Shown here piece after piece: positions 20,123 to 28,400 of a stretch of DNA of 64,000 nt. Location of the stretch: assembly GCA_031553775.1 (NCBI GenBank), contig JAVBLA010000050.1, forward strand, positions 26,284 through 90,283. Reading direction: 5' to 3'. Each line of letters starts with the position of its first letter. Position 1 is the first letter of the stretch. Origin of the DNA: JAISFI01 sp031553775 (GTDB taxonomy: Bacteria > Bacteroidota > Bacteroidia > Bacteroidales > Azobacteroidaceae). Position numbers and translations under genes: made by a program. The notes beneath the pieces are model-generated. The model had not been told where the DNA came from and ran no database searches. It saw only the letters and a list, made by a program, of their open reading frames with translations.

Positions 20123-21148
20123 ATGGCACATCAGATAAAATTATTGAGCAAAGATGCTTATAAAAAGCTGATTGAAGGATTGTTGGAGATTAAACAGGTT
20201 TATGGACCGGTCAGACAGGGGAAACGGGTGGGTTACCAACGGATTCGTTCGTTCGGAGAGATTGCTTCCGATTTCATTATTCCCGACATGTCGGCTAAAT
20301 CGTTTGCTTTTCCCAAAGTGGAAAAATTGTTTGCTTATACCAAAAGTAAGGACGATGTCAGCATACAGAATATAGACCCGGCAGCAATTCCGGAGAAGGT
20401 ACTGGTAGGAGTCCGTCCCTGCGATGCTGCAGGTATGGAAAGCCTGAAAGCTATTTTCGGCTGGGACCCGGCCGATCCGATCTTTGAAGCCCGTTTGCAG
20501 AAAACTATTTTTATTTCGGTTGCCTGTAACCAGGCCGATGATTATTGTTTCTGCACTTCCATTGGAGGAGGACCCGGGAATACCGCCGGTAGCGACATCT
20601 TGCTGACTCAAACAGATACAGGAGATTTTATTGCAGAAATCATATCACCTAAAGGGGAAGCGTTGCTTGCATCCGCACCGGAATTGTTTACCGATATTGA
20701 AGCTGAGGATAAGGAAAAATACCTGGCTCATGTACCGGTACGTTTCCAATCTTCCGGTCTTCAGGAAAATATCAATGCAGCATTCGATACGACTGTATTT
20801 GATGAATATGCTGTACGTTGCCTTGGTTGTGCCGCCTGCGCGTACGTTTGCCCTACCTGTGCCTGTTTCGATATACAGGATGAAAAGAGAGGGAGCAAGG
20901 GACAGCGTGTACGGAGTTGGGACAGTTGCGGAGCTAAGTTGTTTACCCTGCATACTTCAGGACATAATCCGAGGGAAACTCAGGGAGCACGCTGGCGACA
21001 GCGTTTGATGCACAAATTCTCTTATATGCCCGAACGCCTCAGTATAACAGGTTGTGTGGGTTGCGGACGCTGTTCCCGCTGTTGTCCGGTAGATATGAAT
21101 ATCGCCGAAAGCCTGGGAATCATTCAGAGTGGAAAGCCTACTAATTGA
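20123..21148 (+). CDS. flxB: FlxB-like iron-sulfur protein (AsrA/HydG-like)
   Basis: A 341-residue protein of the family that includes anaerobic sulfite reductase subunit A and FlxB. Two [4Fe-4S] motifs are near the C-terminus, beginning at Cys233 (CLGCAACAYVCPTC) and Cys311 (CVGCGRCSRCCPVDM). The N-terminal part contains the family segment GVRPCDAAGM. It should carry electrons between FlxA and the HdrA/FlxC side. There is no sulfite reductase C subunit nearby, so a role in sulfite reduction is not supported. Confidence 0.85.
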   Translation: MAHQIKLLSKDAYKKLIEGLLEIKQVYGPVRQGKRVGYQRIRSFGEIASDFIIPDMSAKSFAFPKVEKLFAYTKSKDDVSIQNIDPAAIPEKVLVGVRPCDAAGMESLKAIFGWDPADPIFEARLQKTIFISVACNQADDYCFCTSIGGGPGNTAGSDILLTQTDTGDFIAEIISPKGEALLASAPELFTDIEAEDKEKYLAHVPVRFQSSGLQENINAAFDTTVFDEYAVRCLGCAACAYVCPTCACFDIQDEKRGSKGQRVRSWDSCGAKLFTLHTSGHNPRETQGARWRQRLMHKFSYMPERLSITGCVGCGRCSRCCPVDMNIAESLGIIQSGKPTN

Positions 21149-21167
21149 TCAATTATTACGTACAAAT

Positions 21168-22007
21168 ATGATGGAACGGAATATATATTTGCCTTACCGG
21201 ATGAAAGTAGTGAAAATTACGGAAGAAGCTCCGGCTGTCCGTACTTTCCGTCTGGAATTTTTAGATCCGGGAGAAGCTGAGAGTTTTTCTTTCAAAACAG
21301 GCCAGTTTGCCGAATATTCGGTTTTCGGCGAAGGAGAATCGACTTTTTGTATCGCTTCTCCCCATACCCGCAAGGGATATGTGGAATGTACCTTTCGGCA
21401 GGTGGGGCGTGTTACTTCAGCTTTGTCGAACCTGGAAGAAGGAGCGGTAATCGGTTTTCGGGGACCTTATGGAAATACCTTCCCGATCGATGAATGGAAA
21501 GGAAAAAATCTGGTGTTTATTGCAGGTGGGATTGCCCTGCCTCCTATGAGAAGTGTTATCTGGTCTTGTCTGGATAACCGGGAGAATTACAAGGATATTT
21601 CTATCTTCTACGGAGCGAGAACAGTAGCTGATCTGGTCTATAAACATGAATTGAAAGACTGGGAAGAACGTCCGGGCGTCAACTTATATACTACGGTCGA
21701 TCCGGGTGGCGAAACTCCGGAATGGAAAGGAAAAGTAGGATTTGTCCCTTCTATCGTGGAACAGGTTTCCCCATCGGCAGTCGATACGATCGCCATTGTA
21801 TGCGGTCCTCCCATCATGATCAAAAATACCTTTCCGGTATTGAAAAAACTGGGATTTGCCGATGAAAATATCTACACTACCCTGGAAAACCGCATGAAAT
21901 GTGGTTTTGGAAAATGTGGAAGATGCAACGTGGGTAAAACATATGTCTGTAAAGACGGACCTGTATTTACAGCAGCAGAATTAGCGGAATTACCTAACGA
22001 ATATTGA
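21168..22007 (+). CDS. flxA: FlxA-like FAD/NAD(P)-binding oxidoreductase subunit
   Basis: A 279-residue ferredoxin-NAD(P) reductase-like protein related to AsrB, HydG and the electron-transfer subunit of dihydroorotate dehydrogenase. The FAD-binding barrel contains GQFAEYSVFGEGESTFCIAS. The nucleotide domain has VFIAGGIALPPMRSV. The C-terminus binds a [2Fe-2S] cluster with Cys245 as the first ligand (KCGFGKCGRCNVG, then YVCKDGP). It is the likely NADH entry point of the complex. An in-frame ATG at 21129 would overlap flxB by 20 bases. The Met pair at 21168 gives the N-terminus expected for the family and is preferred. Confidence 0.87.
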   Translation: MMERNIYLPYRMKVVKITEEAPAVRTFRLEFLDPGEAESFSFKTGQFAEYSVFGEGESTFCIASPHTRKGYVECTFRQVGRVTSALSNLEEGAVIGFRGPYGNTFPIDEWKGKNLVFIAGGIALPPMRSVIWSCLDNRENYKDISIFYGARTVADLVYKHELKDWEERPGVNLYTTVDPGGETPEWKGKVGFVPSIVEQVSPSAVDTIAIVCGPPIMIKNTFPVLKKLGFADENIYTTLENRMKCGFGKCGRCNVGKTYVCKDGPVFTAAELAELPNEY

Positions 22008-22011
22008 AAAT

Positions 22012-22404
22012 ATGCAACTGAAAGATGTTATTTTGGAAACTCTTGGCATGATGGGCTTCACATTCCTGGTGGGAATGGGAGTGGCTTATGTGATCAAGAT
22101 ACTAGTGGATATCTTCCACTTTTTCAGGCCGGGAAATGTCAGCCATGTAGTACTGGATTATAAAGCTAAAATAGCGCATGAACGCTTGCGAAGCGCCAAC
22201 ATGAAAAAGGTTATTTCCATGATGGGAAAAAATTCTGATGTAGAATTGCTCCGGTATATTTATGAAAATAAGAATAAAAATGATGTGGAAGAGGTAGTGG
22301 ACGATCTCTATAACCTTTCCAAATTTTACAGTGGAATTTATAAAGACAGCAAAGAAAACGACGGAATAACCGATTTAATCAAGTATTACAATGGAGAAGT
22401 ATGA
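22012..22404 (+). CDS. Single-span membrane protein upstream of the oadB-like gene
   Basis: A 130-residue protein I cannot assign with certainty. Residues about 10-37 form one hydrophobic span (LGMMGFTFLVGMGVAYVIKI), and the rest is charged, helical and probably cytoplasmic. It starts 4 bases after flxA and overlaps the next gene by 14 bases, so it is translated together with the decarboxylase beta subunit. OadG-type gamma subunits of sodium-pump decarboxylases also have one N-terminal span and are encoded beside oadB. The Pro/Ala-rich tail and C-terminal His of classical OadG are not seen, so the gamma-subunit role is inferred from position. Confidence 0.6.
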   Translation: MQLKDVILETLGMMGFTFLVGMGVAYVIKILVDIFHFFRPGNVSHVVLDYKAKIAHERLRSANMKKVISMMGKNSDVELLRYIYENKNKNDVEEVVDDLYNLSKFYSGIYKDSKENDGITDLIKYYNGEV

Positions 22405-23608
22405 TTTGAATAATATATTCCAGGGTATTTCTACCCTGTTACAGTCCGAACCCATGATTATGTATTCGCGTATCGGACTGATACTTTTGGGCATTCTTCT
22501 GGTATATCTGGGGCGGAAAGAAATCCTTGAACCTTTGGTAATGATCCCGATGGGATTAGGAATGGCAGCTATCAATGCCGGTGTTTTGTTTCTTCCGGGA
22601 GGAATACAGGGCAACCTTTTCTTAGATCCTTTGGTGACGGATACCGACGAACTGATGAATATCATGCAGATCGATTTTCTCCAACCTGTATATTCCTATA
22701 TGTTCAGTAACGGATTGATTGCCTGTCTTATTTTTATGGGAATCGGTACGATGATAGATATGAGCTTCCTACTGGCTAAACCCTTACAGAGTATGTTGCT
22801 GGCTTTATTTGCTGAGTTAGGAACTTTTGCTACCGTGCCTATTGCTTATGCTATGGGATTAAATCTGAACGATAGCGCTTCTATTGCTATGGTAGGTGGA
22901 GCTGATGGTCCGATGGTATTATTTACTTCTCTGAATCTGTCCAAAAATTTGTTTGTCCCGATTACGGTGGTAGCCTACCTCTATCTGGGGCTGACATACG
23001 GAGGATATCCTTACCTGGTAAAATTAATGGTGCCAAAAAAATTGAGGGCTATTAAAATAGACCGATCCAAAGAACAAGTGAAGAAGTTTTCTCCTGCAAC
23101 CAAATTATCATTGGCCGTAGTATTATGTGTGGTGCTTTGTTTGTTGTTTCCTGTGGCGGCACCCCTTTTCTTCTCTCTGTTTATCGGGGTTGCCATTAAA
23201 GAATCCGGACTGACACATGTGATCAGCTTTATCAGCGGTCCCATGTTATATGGTTCGACTTTCTTCCTCGGAATTTTGCTGGGTGTTTTATGCGATGCAC
23301 ATATCCTGCTGAATCCGGTTATCCTGAAATTACTGATACTCGGTATTCTGGCCCTGCTGGTTTCCGGTATCGGAGGAATCCTGGGAGGTTATGTGATGTA
23401 TTTTATTAAGAAAGGAAACTTTAACCCGGTGATCGGGATCGCAGCTGTAAGTTGTGTGCCGACTACCGCTAAGGTCGCACAAAAACTGGTAACTAAAGAA
23501 AATCCCAATTCATTGATCCTTCCGGAGGCTCTCGGAGCCAATATTACCGGAGTAATTACTTCTGCAATTATTACAGGTATATTTATTACAATTATTCCGA
23601 TGTTATAA
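22391..23608 (+). CDS. oadB: Sodium-ion-translocating decarboxylase, beta subunit (OadB-like)
   Basis: A 405-residue multi-span inner-membrane protein of the OadB/GcdB/MmdB family, which couples decarboxylation of a biotin-bound carboxyl group to Na+ export. The hallmark motif GGADGP is at residues 169-174, with Asp172 at the position of the ion-binding aspartate. The C-terminal motif GANITGVITSAIITG corresponds to the conserved Asn/Gly/Ser segment of the second ion path. About ten hydrophobic segments are visible. No carboxyltransferase alpha subunit and no biotin carrier protein are encoded in the window. They may lie elsewhere, or the subunit may work with the Hdr-Flx proteins. Confidence 0.88.
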   Translation: MEKYDLNNIFQGISTLLQSEPMIMYSRIGLILLGILLVYLGRKEILEPLVMIPMGLGMAAINAGVLFLPGGIQGNLFLDPLVTDTDELMNIMQIDFLQPVYSYMFSNGLIACLIFMGIGTMIDMSFLLAKPLQSMLLALFAELGTFATVPIAYAMGLNLNDSASIAMVGGADGPMVLFTSLNLSKNLFVPITVVAYLYLGLTYGGYPYLVKLMVPKKLRAIKIDRSKEQVKKFSPATKLSLAVVLCVVLCLLFPVAAPLFFSLFIGVAIKESGLTHVISFISGPMLYGSTFFLGILLGVLCDAHILLNPVILKLLILGILALLVSGIGGILGGYVMYFIKKGNFNPVIGIAAVSCVPTTAKVAQKLVTKENPNSLILPEALGANITGVITSAIITGIFITIIPML

Positions 23609-23615
23609 GTAAAAT

Positions 23616-24848
23616 ATGGCATATCACGTTATAGACGAAGCAAAAAGATGCTTACAATGTAAAAAACCGGGTTGTTCCAGAGGATGTCCGGTAAATACTC
23701 CGGTAAATACGGTTATTAAAATGTTGCTGGATGGTGATATTAAAAATGCCGGAGAGCTTCTTTTTTCCAACAATCCGTTATCGCTCATCTGTTCTTTTGT
23801 TTGTGAACATGAAAAGCAGTGTGAAGGAAATTGTGTATTGAATAAAACGGGGAAGACAGTTCATGTAAGCTCAATAGAGAATTATATATCAGGATATTAT
23901 CTGAACCTGAAACAATCAGAAACTGAAGTCCCGAAGCCTACCAAAGCAAAGGTGGGAATCATCGGTTCCGGACCGGCAGGGATCACTATTGCTATTATTT
24001 TAGCCGGCAAAGGTTATGATATTACTATTTTCGAAGCGAACGATAAGATCGGTGGGGTTTTGATGTATGGAATCCCTGATTTCCGCTTGCCTAAAACAGT
24101 ATTAGACCGCTATAAGCAAATCCTGCTGGGAATGGGTATTAAGATTCGACCGAATACAATTATCGGATCGGGAGGAGGGTTATCTATCGACGACCTTTTC
24201 CGGGACGGCTATAAAGCAGTATTCGTAGGAACAGGGGTTTGGAAACCGAATAATTTGAGAATTAAGGGCGAAAGCCTGGGAAATGTACACTTTGCCATCA
24301 ATTATCTGAAAAATCCGGATGCTTACGACCTGGGTAAAAAAATAACTATTATCGGTGCGGGAAATGTGGCGATGGATGTGGCGCGAACAGCCTTGCGCAA
24401 AGGAAGCCGGGACGTTACCGTCTTTTTTCGCCGGACAGAAGAATATCTTACTGCCAGCAAATATGAGTTGGAATATGCCCGGATGGACGGGGTAAAATTC
24501 GAATACCTGAAATCGCCGGTGGAAATTATCGATCAGGGCGTTGTTTTTGCCGATACAGTCTGGAACGGAGAAGTTCCGGAACTGATCCCCGGATCTGAAC
24601 AGCTTTATGAATCGGATTCCGTGATTATTTCGGTCAGCCAGGGTCCCCGCAATTATATTGCAGCATCTACACAGGGTCTTGATCTTTCCAACAAAGGCCT
24701 CATCCTTACGAACGAATACGGAGGTACCAGCAAACCAGGTGTCTTCGCTTCCGGAGATGTGGTGACCGGTGCAAAAACTGTAGTAGAAGCCGTGAATGTT
24801 TCCAAAAAAGTGGCGGAAGCGATGGAAGCCTACCTGGAATCTCTTTGA
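23616..24848 (+). CDS. NAD(P)H oxidoreductase of the GltD/NfnB type
   Basis: A 410-residue flavoprotein. The N-terminal Fer4_20 domain has CLQCKKPGCSRGCPVNTPV and a second Cys cluster (CSFVCEHEKQCEGNC). The FAD motif GSGPAG is at 117-122 and the NAD(P)H motif GAGNVAMDVAR starts at 247. These are shared by the small subunit of glutamate synthase, NfnB (the large subunit of NADH-dependent ferredoxin:NADP oxidoreductase) and sulfide dehydrogenase SudA. No glutamate synthase large subunit is next to it. Its place 8 bases after oadB and at the end of the hdr-flx cluster suggests it links the NADP(H) pool to that system. Confidence 0.87.
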   Translation: MAYHVIDEAKRCLQCKKPGCSRGCPVNTPVNTVIKMLLDGDIKNAGELLFSNNPLSLICSFVCEHEKQCEGNCVLNKTGKTVHVSSIENYISGYYLNLKQSETEVPKPTKAKVGIIGSGPAGITIAIILAGKGYDITIFEANDKIGGVLMYGIPDFRLPKTVLDRYKQILLGMGIKIRPNTIIGSGGGLSIDDLFRDGYKAVFVGTGVWKPNNLRIKGESLGNVHFAINYLKNPDAYDLGKKITIIGAGNVAMDVARTALRKGSRDVTVFFRRTEEYLTASKYELEYARMDGVKFEYLKSPVEIIDQGVVFADTVWNGEVPELIPGSEQLYESDSVIISVSQGPRNYIAASTQGLDLSNKGLILTNEYGGTSKPGVFASGDVVTGAKTVVEAVNVSKKVAEAMEAYLESL

Positions 24849-24953
24849 TCAGAATCCCATTTTATTTTTTGATCTCGTTTTTTTAGATTAATTATAACAA
24901 CACATAGAGGAAACAAGTTCTTTATTTTTACCTTTGACCGGATTTGGATCAGG

Positions 24954-25589
24954 ATGAATAAAACTTGTGCCCTATATGTGTTTGTTGTTTTAAGCAATAT
25001 ACAGTTTGTATATTCCCAGTCGTGGACACCTGCCGATTCGATCCGCCTGCAACGAATACTTTCCGGAAAAGATTCCTTACGTCTCAATCCGGAAGTACAG
25101 CGGATGATCCGGGACGGTAATTTTATTAATCCCGGAGAAAAAAAACTTCCTACCGAAAAATCTTTATTTACCGATCCTGAGGAAATAGGCATTTCTAAAC
25201 TGAAACCGGAAGACCCGATCTGGAAAAAAGAAAGGACCAAAGTAAAATTGCCAGGCCAATCGACCTTTGGCCCATATGGAGTAGAGCTTCCCGAGCCGGA
25301 ATATAAAATAAGTGACAAACTACTCGATTTTATGGGAGATGTGAAGCAGACAAAGCTACCCAAGAGCCATGACTTTAATGATATTTTATCTACAATCTTC
25401 GATCCGGAGTACAGAAGAATGAAGAAAAACAGGCAGAATGCCAACGCTTATAAAATATATAACGATTTGCCTTCACTGGAAACACTGGAAAAACGGAAAC
25501 AGTATCTTGAGGCGCATCCGGAAGCGGTGCCGCCTGAAAGGAAAAAAGAGGCGATTGTTCAGGAGAAAGATTCGGCTAATGTGAAATAA
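24954..25589 (+). CDS. Secreted hypothetical protein
   Basis: A 211-residue protein of unknown function. It begins with a signal peptide (MNKTCALYVFVVLSNIQFVYS) and the predicted cleavage leaves Gln22 as the first residue. The mature part is charged and rich in Pro, Lys and Glu, without Cys, and shows no repeat or membrane span. Similar short secreted proteins of unknown function are common in Bacteroidales. It stands alone between the hdr-flx cluster and the NDH-2 gene, whose stop faces it 9 bases away. Confidence 0.7.
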   Translation: MNKTCALYVFVVLSNIQFVYSQSWTPADSIRLQRILSGKDSLRLNPEVQRMIRDGNFINPGEKKLPTEKSLFTDPEEIGISKLKPEDPIWKKERTKVKLPGQSTFGPYGVELPEPEYKISDKLLDFMGDVKQTKLPKSHDFNDILSTIFDPEYRRMKKNRQNANAYKIYNDLPSLETLEKRKQYLEAHPEAVPPERKKEAIVQEKDSANVK

Positions 25590-25598
25590 TAATATATT

Positions 25599-26891
25599 TT
25601 ATACACTCCCCCTTTTCTCAGGCCGTATCAACAATCTTAAAGACAAGTCGTAAGTAACATAATTCCATGCCCAATCCAGGAATATCACAATTTTATTTTT
25701 GACTCCCACAATAGAAAAGATGTGGATCAGGAGCCACAGCCACCAGGCAATGCGTCCTCCGAATTTTAAGTGGTGCAGGTCGGCAACAGCTGCATTCCTT
25801 CCGATGGTAGAAAGGGAGCCTTTGTCTTTGTATCTGAAGGGCAGGAGTGTTTGATTCCTGACCTGTTTTTCGAGGTTTCCGGCAAGAAATTCCGCCATTT
25901 GTATCGCTCCCTGTGCTACCTGCGGGTGCCCGTGAGGATATTCTGTTGTTTCCATGTAGGCAATATCTCCGATTGCGAAGATATTGTTAAAGCCGTTCAC
26001 TATGCAATGTTCGTTTACAATCAAACGTCCCCCGCGTCCGTAAACGGCAGGTTTGAATCCGGAGATTTTGTTAGCTTTAATGCCCGCTACCCACAATACA
26101 TTGGAAGTGTATATTTCCGAACCGTCGCTTGCTTTGATCAATCCGTCCTCATAAGAAGAAACAGAAACATCCTGGTGGATAATAACTCCTCTTCCGGCGA
26201 GGGTTTTGGCTGCATTGGCCGAGGCTTCTTCCGACATGGCAAAAAGGAGACGGGGAGAAGCGTCGATCAGATGGATCTGCATGCGCGACATATCTAATTC
26301 GGGATAATCTTTGTGCAAAACAAAACGTTTCATATCTGCCAGGGAACCGGCTAGCTCGACTCCTGTAGCACCTCCACCGGCGACTACGAAAGTCATCAGT
26401 TTATCGATTTCCTTTTCATCTTTCGAAACCGACGCTTTTTCAAAACTGCTCAGGATACTGTTTCTTGCATATAACGCTTCAGAGACCGATTTTAGAGTGA
26501 TAGTCGTTGCTTTCAGGGCATCGTTCCCGAAAAAATTGGTATCACAACCTGCGGCAATTACTAAATAATCGTATTCGATGCTTCCTGCATTGGTCTCTAT
26601 TGTATTCGTTTCGGGAATGACAGCGGTTACCTCACACATCCTGAAATGAATATGTTTTTTCTTCTGGAAATTTTTCCGGAAAGGATAGGCAATAGAGCTG
26701 ACTTCTAAACCGGCGATCGCCACCTGGTACATCAACGGTTGGAATTGATGGTAATTGTTCTTGTCTAACAGCAGCACCTGAAAATATTTCGGATTGAGCT
26801 TCGTTGCAAGTTTCAACCCTCCGAAACCACCACCTACAATTACCACTCGTTTTTTCCCGGCCAGGTCGGGTATTTTTGTCATTTTGTCCAT
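25599..26891 (-). CDS. ndh: Type II NADH dehydrogenase (NDH-2)
   Basis: A 430-residue flavoprotein that oxidises NADH and reduces quinone without pumping ions. The FAD motif VIVGGGFGGLKLATKL is near the N-terminus and the NADH motif FVVAGGGATGVELAG near residue 175. The C-terminus (WWLWLLIHIFSIVGV and following) is hydrophobic and should anchor it to the inner face of the membrane. The frame extends upstream to a TTG at 26951. The ATG at 26891 directly before MDKMTKIPDLAGKKRVVIVG is the more likely start. Confidence 0.92.
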   Translation of the reverse strand: MDKMTKIPDLAGKKRVVIVGGGFGGLKLATKLNPKYFQVLLLDKNNYHQFQPLMYQVAIAGLEVSSIAYPFRKNFQKKKHIHFRMCEVTAVIPETNTIETNAGSIEYDYLVIAAGCDTNFFGNDALKATTITLKSVSEALYARNSILSSFEKASVSKDEKEIDKLMTFVVAGGGATGVELAGSLADMKRFVLHKDYPELDMSRMQIHLIDASPRLLFAMSEEASANAAKTLAGRGVIIHQDVSVSSYEDGLIKASDGSEIYTSNVLWVAGIKANKISGFKPAVYGRGGRLIVNEHCIVNGFNNIFAIGDIAYMETTEYPHGHPQVAQGAIQMAEFLAGNLEKQVRNQTLLPFRYKDKGSLSTIGRNAAVADLHHLKFGGRIAWWLWLLIHIFSIVGVKNKIVIFLDWAWNYVTYDLSLRLLIRPEKRGSV

Positions 26892-26976
26892 ATCGAATCT
26901 TTTCACTTTATTAAACAACAATAATGCATTTATATTGTTTAATAACCACAAAGACCATTAATTAAAATGGAAATTA

Positions 26977-26989
26977 ATTTTCAATTATT
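26977..26989 (+). repeat. Start-adjacent motif, copy 1 (before gpx)
   Basis: ATTTTCAATTATT ends directly before the ATG of the glutathione peroxidase gene. The same motif precedes five minus-strand genes in the window (34449, 36563, 49118, 60452, 63331). Confidence 0.6.
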
Positions 26990-27544
26990 ATGAAGCGAAT
27001 ATCAGTCATCCTAACAGCCATATGCTCTCTCTTCTTTGGGAAATCCCTTGCACAGGAGAGATTAGTTACACCTCCAGCCAGTTTTTACGAGTTGAGTTTC
27101 ACAACCATCTCCGGGGATTCTGTCGACTTTATTTCTTTCAAAGACAAAAAGGTTTTGCTGGTCAATACTGCATCCAAATGTGGATTCACTCCTCAGTTTA
27201 AAGATTTGGAAGAGTTATATCAACAATACAAAGATAAATTGGTGATTATCGGTTTTCCTTCCAACGATTTCGGTTCGCAGGATCCGGGAACCAATACGGA
27301 AATCCAGGAATTCTGCCAGCTTAATTATGGGGTTACTTTTCTGATGATGGAGAAATCTTCCGTGAAAGGGGATGATAAAAATCTTGTATTTCAATGGTTG
27401 ACAGACAAAGCGAAGAATGGATGGAATACTGCAGAACCCAGCTGGAATTTTTGCAAATACCTGGTGGATGAAGAAGGCCGCCTGATCGGTTTTTTCCCTT
27501 CCAAAGTAAAACCTGTTTCAACGGAAATTACAGGAAAAATCTAA
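26990..27544 (+). CDS. Glutathione peroxidase-family thiol peroxidase, exported
   Basis: A 184-residue peroxidase of the GPx family. The peroxidatic residue is Cys64 in NTASKCGFTPQF, where animal enzymes have selenocysteine. The tetrad partners are represented by GFPSNDFGSQDPG and the WNF of SWNFCKYL. A signal peptide (MKRISVILTAICSLFFGKSLA) predicts a periplasmic protein with Gln22 as mature N-terminus. Bacterial members usually use thioredoxin as reductant. It is transcribed divergently from NDH-2. Confidence 0.9.
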   Translation: MKRISVILTAICSLFFGKSLAQERLVTPPASFYELSFTTISGDSVDFISFKDKKVLLVNTASKCGFTPQFKDLEELYQQYKDKLVIIGFPSNDFGSQDPGTNTEIQEFCQLNYGVTFLMMEKSSVKGDDKNLVFQWLTDKAKNGWNTAEPSWNFCKYLVDEEGRLIGFFPSKVKPVSTEITGKI

Positions 27545-27594
27545 GAACTGATTGATCCGGTTATCAGATCAGCAAATAGAGGATCCGGGAATAC

Positions 27595-27624
27595 TTGCCA
27601 GGCGTATTTTTTTTCTTAATTTTG
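27595..27624 (+). promoter_or_regulatory. Bacteroidetes-type promoter for the phosphopantetheinyl transferase
   Basis: TTG at 27595-27597 and TAATTTTG at 27617-27624 with 19 bp between them. It lies 23 bases before the chosen start. Confidence 0.6.
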
Positions 27625-27647
27625 ATGTCTGTTTTCAAAAGAAAAAA

Positions 27648-28286
27648 ATGAGCGATTGTTTTCATATCACCGGCAATATCCTGTGGGCGGTAAGCCCGAT
27701 ATCCGATTCTTCTCCGGATGATTTACTGGATTTGCTGGAACAAAAAGACTGGTACCTTCCGTTCCTCCGGAAAATAACGACAGAGCACCGGAAAAAAGAA
27801 TGGTTGTGCATAAGGGTATTGCTCAAACAGATGCTCGGAGAGGAAAAAGAAATTCGTTATACGGATAGCGGCAGACCTTATCTGACAGATCGTTCCTATC
27901 ATATCAGTATCAGTCATACCCGGGGATATGTAGCAGTTGCTTTGCATAAAGAATTTCCCGTAGGGATCGATCTGGAATATCTTTCTCCCCGGATTAAAAA
28001 AATCAGGAACCGTTTTATGCATGAAACGGAAGAAATGAATATTTCGGAAATGCAGGAAGAAATTCATTTATTGTTGCATTGGTCTGCCAAAGAAAGTCTT
28101 TTTAAAGCACTGGAAGAAAGCGAGGTGGATTTTAAAAATCAGTTACATATCGATTCTTTTGAACCTGTAACCGGTATTTTATCTTCTTTCCGGGCAAAAG
28201 AAACAAAAACAGAAAAGATGAAAGATTTTGTAATAAATTATGAGGTACATCCGGGATATGTGGTGACATTTACGGTGAAAGAATAA
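27648..28286 (+). CDS. 4'-phosphopantetheinyl transferase
   Basis: A 212-residue Sfp-type transferase that moves the phosphopantetheine arm of CoA to carrier proteins. The two family motifs are present: GIDLEYLSPRI (GxDxE, Mg2+ binding) and WSAKESLFKAL (WxxKEAxxK). The frame extends upstream to a TTG at 27552, but the promoter at 27595-27624 lies inside that extension, so the ATG at 27648 is the start. A degenerate acyl-CoA ligase-like gene follows 114 bases later with its own promoter. Confidence 0.88.
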   Translation: MSDCFHITGNILWAVSPISDSSPDDLLDLLEQKDWYLPFLRKITTEHRKKEWLCIRVLLKQMLGEEKEIRYTDSGRPYLTDRSYHISISHTRGYVAVALHKEFPVGIDLEYLSPRIKKIRNRFMHETEEMNISEMQEEIHLLLHWSAKESLFKALEESEVDFKNQLHIDSFEPVTGILSSFRAKETKTEKMKDFVINYEVHPGYVVTFTVKE

Positions 28287-28339
28287 ATGCGGAATGATTT
28301 GGTTGTAGATGTTTGATTACTCAATAACCGGTTATATTT

Positions 28340-28369
28340 TTGCAGGTTCCTCTATTTTCCCTAATTTTG
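28340..28369 (+). promoter_or_regulatory. Bacteroidetes-type promoter for the PaaK-like gene
   Basis: TTG at 28340-28342 and TAATTTTG at 28362-28369 with 19 bp between. It lies 31 bases before the start codon. Confidence 0.6.
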
Positions 28370-28400
28370 CGACAATATTATACAGAAATACACATATAGC

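Noticed and set aside
20123..22007. Anaerobic sulfite reductase subunits AsrA and AsrB
   Set aside because: Both proteins are related to AsrA/AsrB, but there is no AsrC siroheme subunit and they follow hdrCBA, which fits FlxB and FlxA.
23616..24848. Small subunit of glutamate synthase
   Set aside because: The domain fits, but there is no large subunit nearby and the gene ends the hdr-flx-oadB cluster, so a GltD/NfnB-type role in that cluster is more likely.
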